NCBI RefSeq assembly: GCF_964340395.1
Contig: NC_135551.1
Span: 9,285,379 to 9,349,378, forward strand
Length of the DNA stretch: 64,000 nt
Reading direction: 5' to 3'
Origin: Glandiceps talaboti
Lineage: Eukaryota > Hemichordata > Enteropneusta > Spengelidae
Shown: piece after piece, positions 1-29,081 of the stretch
How the letters are laid out: each line of letters opens with the position of its first letter
How positions within the stretch are numbered: position 1 is the first letter of the stretch
Position numbers and translations under genes: made by a program
The notes under the pieces: model-generated
The model's input: the letters and a program-made list of their open reading frames with translations, nothing else
Databases searched by the model: none
Told to the model about the DNA's origin: nothing

Positions 1-1162
1 AGAATCCTCAATGTCTTCTCAACATCCCAGCAAAGATACCATATTACTATATGTATAAAGCGAATAATACAAACTTAAAGCTGTAGTGCATTATTTACCA
101 TCTTTTACACACACTCGAGCATCTTCAAATGCAAAATATACTTCATGTTATAGAGGTGTTCAGAACAGTTGGGATGTAGACAAGTACAGCAGAAATACTG
201 AACTTCTGAAGCGTCACCGAAAGAGACACTTTATATTCCCCAAGAAAAATTTAGATAGATAAGAAACAGGCTTCCTACAGACCACTGATTACAAATATAA
301 ACAATACCATGTACCATCCGAACCCAACAGATTTTGACACATACAAATTGATGACAGTAAGAATTTTAGTCTGCATGCATGGTTCCCTGTGGTGACATGT
401 GTGTATGCATACAGTATTTGCTTTTTGGCAGGAGTGTGGTATTGTTTGTATTTGGAACATAAAATGAGTATGATGTGTACAGTCTTTTGTTGGCCATTCA
501 ATTTTTCTGCTTTACTGGTCACAGTGGTGTTAATTATCATTACAAGTAGGAAGGTAAACAATTGAAGCCCCTAAAATACTCAAGTCAATGTGTAATCTTA
601 GTGCTGAGCTGTCTCCACTGCACTGTTGAGGAATAAAAGGTTTATCACTTTTCAATGTGATTACTAGGTAAATGATCCTATTGTGTGTGTGATGTCTCTG
701 TTATCATTAGTCTAGAGTTGAAATGTATCTATCGGTATGTAAAAAAACATCATCTGCCATGACTGTAACATAAAGGTAACCCCATTTGCACTGTAAATTA
801 GTTAGGTTCACATTCCTAATGGATGAAGTGTATTCATTTGGGGGTGATTTTAGTACAAGATATTTCTAGAATTATTTAATACTGTCATAATACATTCTAT
901 TAAATAATTCAAATGGGATAAGTACAGTATACATTTGTACATGTGTACATGTACAGTAGACACATTGTTGTGTAGTTTTGTATATATAGACACATTGTTG
1001 TGTACATGTAGTTTTCTATATATTATTGGGAGTGATTATGTAATAAAATATTGAAAAATTCTGTGATAAAACAGTGAAGGGTTTACAATTATGAATATTA
1101 ATGTTACCATAAATTCATAATAGATGTAGTGATTTATAGTTGATATTGTCATTGTTCCACAG
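1..1162. other. HACE1 intron sequence (upstream of first visible exon)
   Basis: No exon recognised. The expected upstream HACE1 sequence (a region like ETAVYTLMP in human) is not here. AT-rich, with a short direct repeat around 957-1016 built on TAGACACATTGTTGTGTA. Confidence 0.6.
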
Positions 1163-19269
<18,107 letters not shown>

Positions 19270-19654
19270 GTATTTTATAATCACAATCATGTATACATTC
19301 ATTGTTCCAAAGAAGGATGATTGTCTCATGATAGCACTGTAAAAGAAAGAGTCCTTAATGTCCTCTTTCTCCGAACTTGTACTTAGTTGTGTACAAACAA
19401 ATGCCCCTTAGAGAAGAAGAGTATTAAAAGTACAACCATTATCATTGTCGTTTAGAGTAGTACCTGTGATCACAATGTTGTTCTAGCAGTAGTTCAGAAT
19501 TAACACTGACTTTGAAGGAGCCAGGAAATCTCCTTGTCACATATTAAAATGTTCTTACTTGTACACATAACCACAGCACACAGCAAGTTGCAATCTGTAA
19601 GTTTGTATTCAGTGTGTCTATAAAATGTATTTGTGTAAGTTGTATCCTGCTGTG

Positions 19655-19985
19655 TGGCATGTGTGCTATGGCCATGCGTATCAATGTGTGGCATGTGCAC
19701 GATGGCCATGTGTATCAGTGTGTGGCTTGTGTGCTGTGGCCATGTGTGTCAGTGTGTGGCATGTGTGCTATGGCCATGTGTATCAGTGTGTGGCATGTGT
19801 GCTGTGGCCATGTGTGGCATGTGTGCTATGGCCATGTGCATCAGTGTATGGCATGTGTGCTATGGCTATGTGTGTCAGTGTGTGGCATGTGTGCTATGGC
19901 CATGTGTATCAGTGTGTGGCATGTGTGCTATTGCCATGTGTATCAGTGCGTGGCATGTGTGCTATGGCCATGTGTATCAGTGAGC
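19655..19985 (+). repeat. 34-bp minisatellite, about 10 units, after HACE1 stop
   Basis: Unit TGTGTGGCATGTGTGCTATG plus GCCATGTGTATCAG. One unit is shortened to about 24 bp. The unit has no stop in any forward frame and 34 is not a multiple of 3, so all three forward frames stay open. Lies about 390 bp past the HACE1 stop, possibly in the 3' UTR. Confidence 0.97.
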
Positions 19986-20520
19986 CAGTTTTAATTGTCC
20001 ACAACTGAAAACACGATGTTCTGCTTACAGGCAACTCTAATCAACGATGATGATGATGATCGTACCATTTGGAGAAACCATACTTTATAGATATAATACA
20101 CCCATATTCCAGTTAATAGTATTATTAATATTCCCTTTGTACAAACTGTGTAGTCATATTTATATTTTAGCTAGCAGTTTGTATGCCAAGATATTAGCAT
20201 TAATTTCAAAATCAAAACTTACATGTAGTAGTTGGCAGTGTAGTAGTTGATTGTACCTTCCATATTGAAGGGAAGAAATGTATCATGCAAAAGTAATATT
20301 TTTTTAATATAATGTGTAATTTTATATATCAGTGTATCATTAATAACTGAAGAGATGAAATAATTAGTTATAATTCAATGGGCTCAAACATTTTGAATCT
20401 TGGTATGATTGCCATTCAAGGCCGGAACAACATTTCAGACAAAACAACTGCAAAAGTTGTGCTCCATTTCAGACTTCGATTCCCAAAAGTGTTAAGAAAA
20501 AATCACACATATTTCAGCTC

Positions 20521-20526
20521 AATAAA
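20521..20526 (+). promoter_or_regulatory. Candidate polyadenylation signal of HACE1
   Basis: AATAAA about 1.25 kb after the stop codon, the first perfect hexamer I see on this strand after the gene. If used, the 3' UTR would include the 34-bp minisatellite. Confidence 0.35.
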
Positions 20527-20697
20527 CAAGATATTTGATAATTGTTTTATAAATATATTATTTCAAGATACTACTATACATCGTATAATACAACCCATGT
20601 AAAAACACATGCGTTTGCTTGAAGTGAGCCAAGGAAAGACTACATACAAAGACAAAATTCCGTAAAAACCAATTATACAACTGATACTGAAAGGACA

Positions 20698-20866
20698 GTG
20701 GGTGCCTTTGATGTAGGTTAACTTTTATCAGTTTGTTTATACCTGTTGAAGTTATATAATAGTAGCAGTTGTACTCAATGTCATAATGTGTAGTGTTCTA
20801 TCAGTAAACATGATAGTCATGAGATCTGGTGGTGTTTATGCTTTGATAAGTTACTGACACTAATTA
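20698..20866. repeat. Probable MITE-like repeat related to the element at 33217
   Basis: Contains GTGCCTTTGATGTAGGTT, TTATCAGTTTGTTTATACC, and a rough inverted partner TGTTTATGCTTTGATAAG. The same words (GCGCCTCAGATGTAG, TTATCAGTTTGTTTATG) occur in the palindromic element at 33217-33498. Confidence 0.45.
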
Positions 20867-21137
20867 TATTGTATGTCTTTGCATGCCATTTGTCACATTC
20901 CTGCTTACCACAACCAAGCAAATGCAGTGTTTTTTTCATGGGTTGTATATTATGGAAACCAAACTTTTAACTCATTGAGAAAGACATCAACTACACTGTT
21001 GTTGTTTAATGTGGTAACTTACATAAGTGGGTGATAGCAGTGGCTTTTGTTCTGTGGATATATTTGAACATTTTACAAGTGCACATAGTGCCTGATGTAA
21101 AAATCATAATTATAATTTGAAGGAAGACTAAGTGAGT

Positions 21138-21279
21138 CATTCTTATTTGGTTTCCAAACTTTTTAAAGCAGTTTTGAAGTGTCCTCCGAGGGTGTGACCA
21201 TGTGTTTGCACTTAAATTTGAACTTTTCAGTTATGTAGGTTATGTAAATAGAAATACTGATACCACCCTCTCTTTTTCA
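21138..21279 (-). repeat. Inverted-repeat partner of 28349-28478
   Basis: Its reverse complement shares AAAAAGAGAGGGTGGTATCA, GTGCAAACACATGGTCACAC and GCTTTAAAAAGTT in the same order with 28349-28478. The two copies bracket the retroelement cluster. Confidence 0.88.
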
Positions 21280-21951
21280 AAGCATTATATAACACATTTA
21301 CAAGTAGGTTCAAATAATTTGATGGTGTAAACATCATAAGATTGTAAAGTACAGACAACAGTCTAATGTTATGCAAGCACATCATCTTCCTCAAATGGGT
21401 TAGCGGTCAAATGATTTCTCCAAACTTATTGTGTTCGGTGTGGCTAGGCACATTAGAAGGCAGGTTACTTATATTCATGAGAACATTCCTGAAGTGATCT
21501 TTGATGTCAACGACATTGCTACAGGCGGTGCAGAAAATAAGTTTGACTTGAAACATAGGTTTTGGAATTTCCTATTGTAAGCATCACTTTAAAATAAGAT
21601 CATCTAAAATGCTAAATCTTGTATTCATAGTATGTACAGCAAGATATGTCAATCAAAATTTGTAATATGTACATGTAATCCATGTAGGAATGGTTTAATT
21701 TGTCTCACCATAGATCATGTTCTAGCCTTGCAAATAGCATAATTGGTTGGTATTGGCAGGTGGTCATTTAACCATGTCATTCTTGTGATATTGTCCGTAA
21801 TCATTGTGGAGATGATTGTCACGATATTATTTGAATTCTTTCTTTGTAGTTGTAGGAGTAGTAGTAGTAGCGGTGTCACTTTCTTCTCTAATACCGATTG
21901 TTTCTAAGTCACACTATAGTGACATTAGTTTGTCTTCAAAAATAGTATCTG

Positions 21952-22990
21952 TCATGATGGGTTAAAAATAGCTGATGAGGTGACGCTGGAAGACGCAGTA
22001 GAACTGTTTGTGTTCGTAGGTCCCGACAGTAGATATCCAAATTTGGACAAAAAAGCGGTGGGTCTGGGACCCTGTATAATTTTGTCGGCAACTATTGACC
22101 AATAATAGTGTACGCCAAACAAAATATCGATCTTGATGGCTTTAGAATCTGAATATTGTACTAATTTCAGACTTCGTAGTTGAGGGAGGCTTGCTACTGC
22201 TTTGTCGAAGTGTATTGTGAGCGGTGAAGATATCTTTGGTACAATCAGTACTTTCAAGTCTACGTTTAGGTCCATGATAGTTTCTATTGTTTTGTACTGG
22301 AAACTTTGCAACATCTCTTTTTTTTTCTCCGTCCTGGGTTCTCAGCAACAGCGGTCGGGGTTGCCATGGAGACAGCGTCTCCGTTTGGTAGATTCCATTC
22401 AGTACGCGAGGGCCGCAGACGGCACACTCGTTTAGAAATATTCTCCTTTGTTACTACTCTGATGACGAACTCACGAGTTTCCCGGGCTTCCACCACCTCT
22501 TCAACAGATTCTAGCAAGGTGTCCATTGGCAAGATACCGTCGCTCAGATGAGCGAATCCATGGTAACCCGGGGTTACGGAAAAGGCGTTCTGAGGTTGTA
22601 CATCATCAGTGTTGTTATTGTTGTCTTCCTTCAATTGAACATCGAAAAGAATCACATGTAATACTTTTGGAACCGATCACACGTATTTGCAATAGTCAAC
22701 CCCGGACTCACCTCTATCTTCTCACTTTCACCACTTTTTTTCGACTGTAACAGGAAACAAGACGTTCTGCCATTTTTTGCAATTTTTGTTTTGAATGGAC
22801 CATGTTTGTTGTGACTAGCGAGAACCAGCCCTTTGTATAGTGCAGCGAAGCTATCGGATGAACTGACTTTGAATGCGTACCAATCCATTGCGACCTTCTT
22901 GTTCTGTGTCACTCGGCAAGTTATAATTTCGCGTATTCCCGTTGTTTTGTGAACGTCTTTTGCCATCTTCCTCCATTTACCCACAGACAC
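21952..22990 (-). pseudogene. Retroelement gag/protease remnant, Bel/Pao-like
   Basis: Three overlapping minus-strand frames. The first (22990-22652) opens MAKDVHKTTGIREI. The second (22655-22284) is charged and ends in a basic GRRKKKRCC patch. The third (22314-21952) contains IDILFGVHYYW, then IIQGPRPTAFLSKFGYLLSG, which matches the C-terminal part of the DUF1758-type aspartic protease of Bel/Pao elements. The catalytic DSG/DTG motif is not seen and frames are broken, so an intact protease is unlikely. A GAG|GTGAGT donor-like site occurs near 22700. A domesticated gene with introns is the alternative. Confidence 0.55.
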
Positions 22991-23092
22991 CCCAAAATAA
23001 ATCAGTAGACAACACGTCCTAGCCTCTAGATTTTACCACTCGACCACGACATATGCACGAGGACTCGGAAGATGCCGAGACGAACAGATATG

Positions 23093-23100
23093 TGACGTCA
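23093..23100. promoter_or_regulatory. Perfect CRE palindrome (TGACGTCA), site 1
   Basis: Consensus CREB/ATF site in a CpG-richer stretch about 100 bp upstream of the minus-strand frame starting at 22990. Binding is inferred from sequence only. Confidence 0.5.
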
Positions 23101-23171
23101 TATGACCCCATTTGACCTCATTTACATATTTGTTTCTATTCGTGAATTTTCGGATTTATGTAGGTGCGCGC

Positions 23172-23179
23172 TGACGTCA
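23172..23179. promoter_or_regulatory. Perfect CRE palindrome (TGACGTCA), site 2
   Basis: Second consensus CRE, 79 bp from the first. Paired CREs are common in promoters. Confidence 0.5.
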
Positions 23180-23589
23180 AACATAATTTTGAATTTCTGC
23201 AGCCTCATCATCAGTAACTATACTGGCTTCTACCATTTCATCAGAATTAATACCTACACTTGTACCTGTATTAATAACACTTCTGAGTCCACCATTTTCT
23301 TCTGCTGCCTGGGTACAATCTACCACTTCCTCATCACCGTCGGTAACTATAATGGCTTCTACCATTTCATCAGACTTGATACCAGAGTACAATCTGCCAC
23401 TTCCTCATCACCATTGGTAACTATACTGGCTTCTACCATTTCATCAGAATTGTCACCAACACTTGTTTCAGTAATATGACTGAAAAGTGAGGTCCATTGT
23501 GGACGCAAGTCTTCATTATGACTAACTGTTGGATAAGTCGATTGTTTAGAAACAGGTTCTGGAAAGGAATGATGTCCACACACAACCAA
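23177..23589 (-). pseudogene. Acidic tandem-repeat coding remnant
   Basis: Minus-strand frames repeat an acidic motif three times, NSDEMVEASIVT followed by DGDEEVxDCT, with frameshifts between copies. The DNA shares CTTCTACCATTTCATCAGA at three places. No family recognised. It may be an N-terminal gag-like region of the neighbouring retroelement or a host gene fragment. Confidence 0.4.
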
Positions 23590-23668
23590 GTACTATAAGA
23601 ACAGCTACTCGTACTTTATTGACATCTAACAGAACTACTACAGATCACACAGAGATAAGGGTTTATAG

Positions 23669-23862
23669 GTTTTCCTACATTCCATACATATTGGCGCAAA
23701 TTTGGTATTGACCTTCATATGATTGGCCAATTATGAAGAGATTGGTAGTAAAGATTGTTTGAACTTGAGATTAACTAAATTGACATAACTTGATTGGTTA
23801 TGAACATTGCAGTCAGGATCCTAAATTTGACTCAAGCTCTGTATATTTCATTCCCAATATTT
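23669..23862 (-). repeat. LTR-like direct repeat, downstream copy
   Basis: Shares TTTTCCTACATTCCAT, AACTTGAGATT, ATTGCAGTCAGGATCCTAAA and TTTGACTCAAGC with 27765-27935 in the same orientation, one on each side of the Bel/Pao coding remnant. On the minus strand it would be the 3' LTR. An AATAAA lies just beyond it on that strand (about 23617). Confidence 0.7.
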
Positions 23863-24226
23863 CTATGAGGCTGCGAAATGAATATCATCATGCTTAGTAT
23901 TGATCAAATTTAATGAGCGTATCAAACTGTGATGGACACACAGATGTTTATATAAGTGCCAACATGTTCTTTTATTTTCTGATGAGACTATTTGTACAGT
24001 GGAATGTTATACACACGAAGGAAGTCCAATGGCAAGTCACGAAAAGAGATGAACTAAGAGACCTCAAAGACCCTCAAAGACCCTTGGCTAAGGTATATCT
24101 ACTTTCACCCTAGATCAATGTCATCCTTCACTACACTCTTGGGTGGCAGACAGTATTAAGTATCGCCTGCTAGATTTCAAGGATGAAAACTAGACACATC
24201 TTGAACGTTGTTCACTGCCTTTTGTC

Positions 24227-24790
24227 TCAAAGTACATTTGAGCCAATTATGCCAGGTATTCTCTTCTTGCGTTCTTCTACCGGGGTATTGGTGGGGTCAC
24301 GAACAACCAAGAAACGAAGATTTCTAAACTCTTCCCTGAGCACAGTCACTTGGAGCTCGACATAACCAATGTAGGGGATTTCCAACCCTTGGGATGCAGA
24401 AAACTTGATAAAGGATGTAACATCTACCAACTTTTTCTCCTTGGCTAGGTGCTCCTTGAAGAAGTGTTCTGTAATCCTGGATACCTCAGCTCCGGTGTCC
24501 ACTAAACATCCAACTTCAGCCGAACCCATGGTCACAAAGACTTCTGGACAATCTCCCACAGCTTTGTGTATAAATGAGCCTCCATTAACGTGCTCGCCCA
24601 CTACACGGCTCGTAGCAGTAGGCTTATCTAGTTTAATTGCTTGTTTTGCTTCGACGTTGACGTTCCATCTTCCTATGAAGATGTTTTGTTGTTCGGACAA
24701 TCCCTACGAACATGATCTGGTGATCCACATGTCCAGCACTGCCACTTGACTCCTTGCTTTCTTGGTGTTCCTAACGACTTTGGCTGCAAT
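24227..24790 (-). pseudogene. Zinc-knuckle plus retropepsin fragment (Ty3/gypsy-like)
   Basis: Minus strand. A CCHC knuckle (CWTCGSPDHVRRDC, spacing C-X2-C-X4-H-X4-C) ends in a stop, then a 157-codon frame has a retropepsin active site LVDTGAEVS, a hydrophobic ELQVTVL and a FLVVRDP and GIIGSNVL end. The order nucleocapsid-protease and the DTG motif fit Ty3/gypsy gag-pol, not the Bel/Pao protease at 26.5-27 kb. Stops and the lack of RT/integrase here show it is a fragment, probably inserted into or joined to the Bel/Pao copy. Confidence 0.72.
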
Positions 24791-24839
24791 AGAAGCGATT
24801 GTATCGGTGAGGTCATTGTCCGAAACTGATATGTGATAT

Positions 24840-25232
24840 GGCACTGTCAAATAATTCGCAGACAGGCCAATCTCCACTTTGTAACCAAGTTGGGCCACTC
24901 CACCTAAGGCTTGAATTCTGTAAGGCTTGCATAGATATGCCATGTGTTAATAAGTCGGCGGGGTTGTCGTCAGTAGGACAGTACTTGATTTTGCATGGAA
25001 ATTCATTTATTTCTCAGACTCGATTAGTAACGGAAACTGGTAATTTCTTCTTATCTTGAATCCAGTAAATGACGATTTGACTGTCAGACCATAACACACG
25101 TCTTGCGATGTTGACTTTGTCTTTCAAGGCATTGTATACGAATTTGATTAGGCACGAACTGATTAGCATGGCCATTAATTCAAAGCGTGGTAATGTCATT
25201 TCTTTGAGTGGTGCGACACGAGTCTTAGCCAT
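24840..25232 (-). pseudogene. Bel/Pao pol remnant: RNase H end
   Basis: Minus strand: AKTRVAPLKEMTLPRFELMA, then LWSDSQIVIYWI, then after a stop YCPTDDNPADLLTHG and RWSGPTWLQS. These are standard landmarks of Bel/Pao pol between reverse transcriptase and integrase. In-frame stops mark it as dead. Integrase is not found below 24840. Confidence 0.82.
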
Positions 25233-25437
25233 AATTAGTGAGGCTTGGTCCTCATTTCAGAAATAGACAACGGCACCGTATGCCTTTGGGCTGGCGTCGG
25301 CAAACACATGTTATTCATGGATGTCTTTGTAGTCAGGATTATCAGAGAAGTATTGGAGGCTAATTGAAGTAGATGAACTTATTTGTAGATCGATTGCAAT
25401 TTCTTGCCATTGGTTAGATAATTCTTCATCCAGTGGT

Positions 25438-26299
25438 TCATCCTGTGCGACTTTCTGCTTCCAAAGTTCTTGAATGAATCTCTTTGCTTTCACAGTAATA
25501 GGTGATAGATATCCAAGTGGGTTGAATAAACTTGATTTTGGGTACTTCCCATTTTGTTATGAGAGTGTCCAGTACGTGTAATGGCATCTTATTGGCATAG
25601 AATAATTTGTCTGAGTCGGTGTCCAAGTGTAATCTGAGGACACGTGCATTTGTATTCTCTTCAAGTTTTCCATCTCTTACAGTGAGGCTACGAATTGCAT
25701 TATAATTAGATGACCATAAGCATAATTGAAATCCTCCAGTCTGCATTATTTTGTTCGCGTCTGTGTAGTATTTCCTTGCTTCTTGAATGTCTTCAGTACC
25801 GATAACAACATTATCTACATATTTTTCACTGAGGTCGTTGCATGCCCATTTCTCAGTGTGGGTTTTTCTAAGTGTGTTTTCATGACAGCGTTTAAGATGA
25901 ATGGAGAGCAAACTGCACCGAAAAGAACATATTTGAAGCAATAAACCTTGAATGAACTCTCCGGATCATTGGGATTAGATAGCCATATAAACTTAGTGAA
26001 GTCATGATCGCTTTGATCAAGTCGGATGTTAGGAAATGCTTTCTCTATGTCACTGACGATGGCAATGTTATTTAGATGAAATCTTAACAAGACAGCCGTA
26101 AGATCATTCAACAAAATAGGTCCAGTCTGGGCGTATCTTTCGATGGTGTACAACTGCAATCGTACACAATACATATAGGTGTCGTTGTTGAGTCCTTGTT
26201 TATGGCGTGATGTGGTAGATAATGTCCGTTGGTGATATCATCATCAGTAACTTCTTCAAAGAAATCTTGTTGTTTCTTGGTCACGGATAATTCTGTCAT
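25438..26299 (-). pseudogene. Bel/Pao reverse transcriptase remnant
   Basis: Minus strand frames read HYLPHHAINKDSTTTPICIV (RT N-terminal landmark), then LNNIAIVSDIEKAFPNIRLD (first catalytic Asp region) and a FGAVCSPFILNAVMKTHLE block, then YVDNVVIG where an active RT has YVDD. The second Asp of the catalytic pair is Asn, and frameshifts split the domain at 26108-26174 and 25815-25941. Old, inactive copy. Retrotransposon class assigned from these motifs. Confidence 0.88.
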
Positions 26300-26549
26300 A
26301 TACTTGTAATAACTGTGGTGTTAGTCTTCGTGCTAATGATCGTGTCCGTTTCTCAGCAATGTGTTAGTTACTCGGCAAAGGCAGGTGATCGCTTTTCCAT
26401 GGTAGCTTAGCACCGTATTTTCCATCTTTGATGTGTAGATGCATAGCGCAGTAAGAATCGAAATCGATGTCTGAGTTATCCGTAGTGTTGTGTGTATCAT
26501 GGATACCTATAGTCTCCAATTCCCAGTATTATTGAAAGTAAACATCGTC

Positions 26550-27393
26550 TTATTGAATGTCCGTATCAGTGTCTAGAATTATTGTGAATATTGAATCATC
26601 TGGAGTTGGAACTGAACCAGAGAGTATGTCACCGAGTGATGACAACATGGCGATAGGTCCAGGTCCACGAACAATGTGGTTTCCAATGTGTTTCCAGAAG
26701 TAATCTATTCCTATCAATATAGATATCTCAAATGAATCAATTTCTGATGGGGGGTAAGCGAGTGTTAGATTGCGTAGGTGGGATAAATCAACTAGTGAGC
26801 AAGTGATTAAATTCTTCATAGGGGGTGTGATCTTCGGTGTGATCAGCGCGGAAATGTTGCATTTCCCTCCATTAATTGTACATATCGAAAGAGTTGTAAC
26901 GTCAATTTTTCGAGTACGTGAATTGTCATTTCCAAATGTTGTGAGGTTGGTAACTCTTGCACCCAAATCGAAGAGTATCGTAGCGATTGCAGTAGTGTCT
27001 CCTGATGTGTTGGTGATGAGCAATTGTAGTTTGTAGAAGGAATTGTCCATTTTCTATATCAGTGTCAGCAGCTGAAGATAGGGTTACTTGAGTAGTAGTT
27101 TGTGCAGGAATCTGCTTTCCTTCAGATTTGGCTGTAGAACTGTCGGCATCCTTTGTGGGAGTTCTTTTCCTTGTATTTGGCTTTCTTCCAGCAGCTTTTG
27201 GTAATGCTCCTCTGAACAAAGATGACAGCCTTGGTTGCGTTTTTTTAAAGCAGTTAATGTATTTCAATAACATACCCATATCATCAGCAGCTGAAAGCGC
27301 GTAACGGCATAAATTACAGTAGTTACATAAATACATCACATTCACAAGACGTGGAAGTTTCATCACATATGGCATAAACATATGGAGTTTCAT
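26550..27393 (-). pseudogene. Bel/Pao gag tail and DUF1758-type protease remnant
   Basis: Minus strand. 27393-26926 has a Lys/Arg-rich gag-like stretch (GRKPNTRKRTPTKDADSS). 27050-26550 has a protease with LFDLGARVT at the active site (expected DSG/DTG) and the family signature ILIGIDYFWK then VRGPGPIAMLSSLGDILSG. The altered active site and frame change point to a dead copy. Confidence 0.8.
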
Positions 27394-27764
27394 GTTGCTT
27401 TTAACTTCCTTCCATCTTTTCTAGTAGCCACATCTCTGAGTACAGTTCTGCCATTTCTATTTCCGGGGGTTGGACAAATGGAATTTTCTGTATTATGAAA
27501 CCTCTCTGCTTTCTCTCATAATCTGGTTATTGTTTGTTGAGATGAAGATAGCATACTGCTGATCTGCCAAGTTTGTCTCTTTCCTCTGAATGTTTGTTTA
27601 CCTTGGGTTTAGGACATATAGTTGTTAGGCATTTGTTGTCTCTGAGTTCCCTGTGCTGCGGTATGCATGTTCTTTGCAGATTCATTTCATTTTATGAGAT
27701 TTCTAGTAAACCCAAAGGACGATTTCCTGTTGAGGAAGGAATTTGAGTCAGATCTATAGAGATC

Positions 27765-27935
27765 GGTTTTCCTACATTCCATGCATAATGATTGGGCACT
27801 TTGGAAGAGATAGGATTGGTTAATTAGTAGAGATTGTTTTAACTTGAGATTGACTAATTTGATTTGTTATGTAGATTGCAGTCAGGATCCTAAATTTGAC
27901 TCAAGCCTAGTGTATATTTCATTCCAAAAATTTTG
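27765..27935 (-). repeat. LTR-like direct repeat, upstream copy
   Basis: Partner of 23669-23862. On the minus strand it would be the 5' LTR, preceding the gag-like region. Several indels separate the two copies, consistent with an old insertion. No clean TG..CA ends or primer site identified. Confidence 0.68.
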
Positions 27936-28348
27936 GCAAATTGAACAAGTGAGTCATACTAGTTCAAATCCTCAGTTACAGCATTTTTGTCTCACTTGTA
28001 CATTCTGTATGTCATTGCTAAGGTGAAGTACTTGTCTACTTACTCCCATTTCACAGTGGCTATATTTGGAATGGACTACGCTTGGGATATTGCAAATCCG
28101 TGTTTTCCATATAGTTGGTTCCAGAAAAATTTATCCACGAAGCTTTGTACTGACTCACCTGCTTCTTTCCATCATTTATAAGGAAAATTTACTTTGAAAC
28201 AAAATAAGAATGGCCAAACACCTGTAACTGAAATTATAATGAAAATTAAAAAGTAATTTTTTAGCAATGTCCATGATGAATTTACATTGCACTGTAAGTG
28301 CAACTTAGGAAATGGCCAACAAGAAAGGCTATGCCAACGGTTTTATTG

Positions 28349-28478
28349 GAAAAAGAGAGGGTGGTATCAGTATTTGCATAACATGTCATTGGATAGTTCA
28401 AATTCAAGTGCAAACACATGGTCACACTCTTAGAAGACACACTAAATAATGCTTTAAAAAGTTAGGAAAGGAAATAAC
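28349..28478 (+). repeat. Inverted-repeat partner of 21138-21279
   Basis: See the partner entry. A short related piece (AAATAAGAATGGCCAAACACCTG) also sits at about 28205, near a similar AAATAACGGCCAAACATCTG at 28471, suggesting a wider repeat family. Confidence 0.85.
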
Positions 28479-28684
28479 GGCCAAACATCTGTTATATCTC
28501 ACGAGTACTCCTGAGATATAATCAAGAAAGTGTAAACACTGGGAGTCCCCAAACTGTGTATACCCTAATGTGCTAACATCCATTGAATAGCTTATATCAA
28601 TATGTTATAACAATAGTTGTAGTTTGTCTTACTATGCTAAAAATGAGTGTAAGTTAAGTTTGGTTTTCACAATCATATGTGTTA

Positions 28685-29078
28685 GGCCTAAAAAAATAAT
28701 TGTTTGGTTCCGGCTACCCAACCTCACCTAGTTTTAAAATACTGACCCTTTACCTTTTGTTACGTATTCAAGAAAAAAATAATGAAATCACCAAAATTGT
28801 GAAATCTCATGAGAAATAGTGGATTTGGAAAGTGACATCAACTTAAAAAAGAAAATACAACTGTCTTCTTCCAATCTGTAATGGCTTGTACATCTGATAG
28901 GAAGAAATAAGTAACACAGAGAGCATTTGGAAAACAATGGAAAACCTGAACTGGATACTCACGTGTACAGAAAAAAAATATATAAAATTATGTAATAAAA
29001 TAAAATAAAAAAATCTACCTACCCCACCTATTCTAAAATTGAGTGTAATCGGAACCACACAATTTTTTTTATTAGGCC
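28685..29078. mobile_element. PIF/Harbinger (Tourist)-like MITE, copy 2
   Basis: 394 bp, same orientation and ends as 8564-8921, flanked by TTA (28682-28684 and 29079-29081). Interior shared words include ACTGACATCAACTTAAAAA-like sequence, TTCCAATCTGTAATGGCT and GGAAAACAATGGAAAACCTG. Confidence 0.87.
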
Positions 29079-29081
29079 TTA

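Noticed and set aside
19614-20008. Three overlapping frames of 109-127 codons
   Set aside because: All come from the 34-bp minisatellite, which has no stop in any forward frame.
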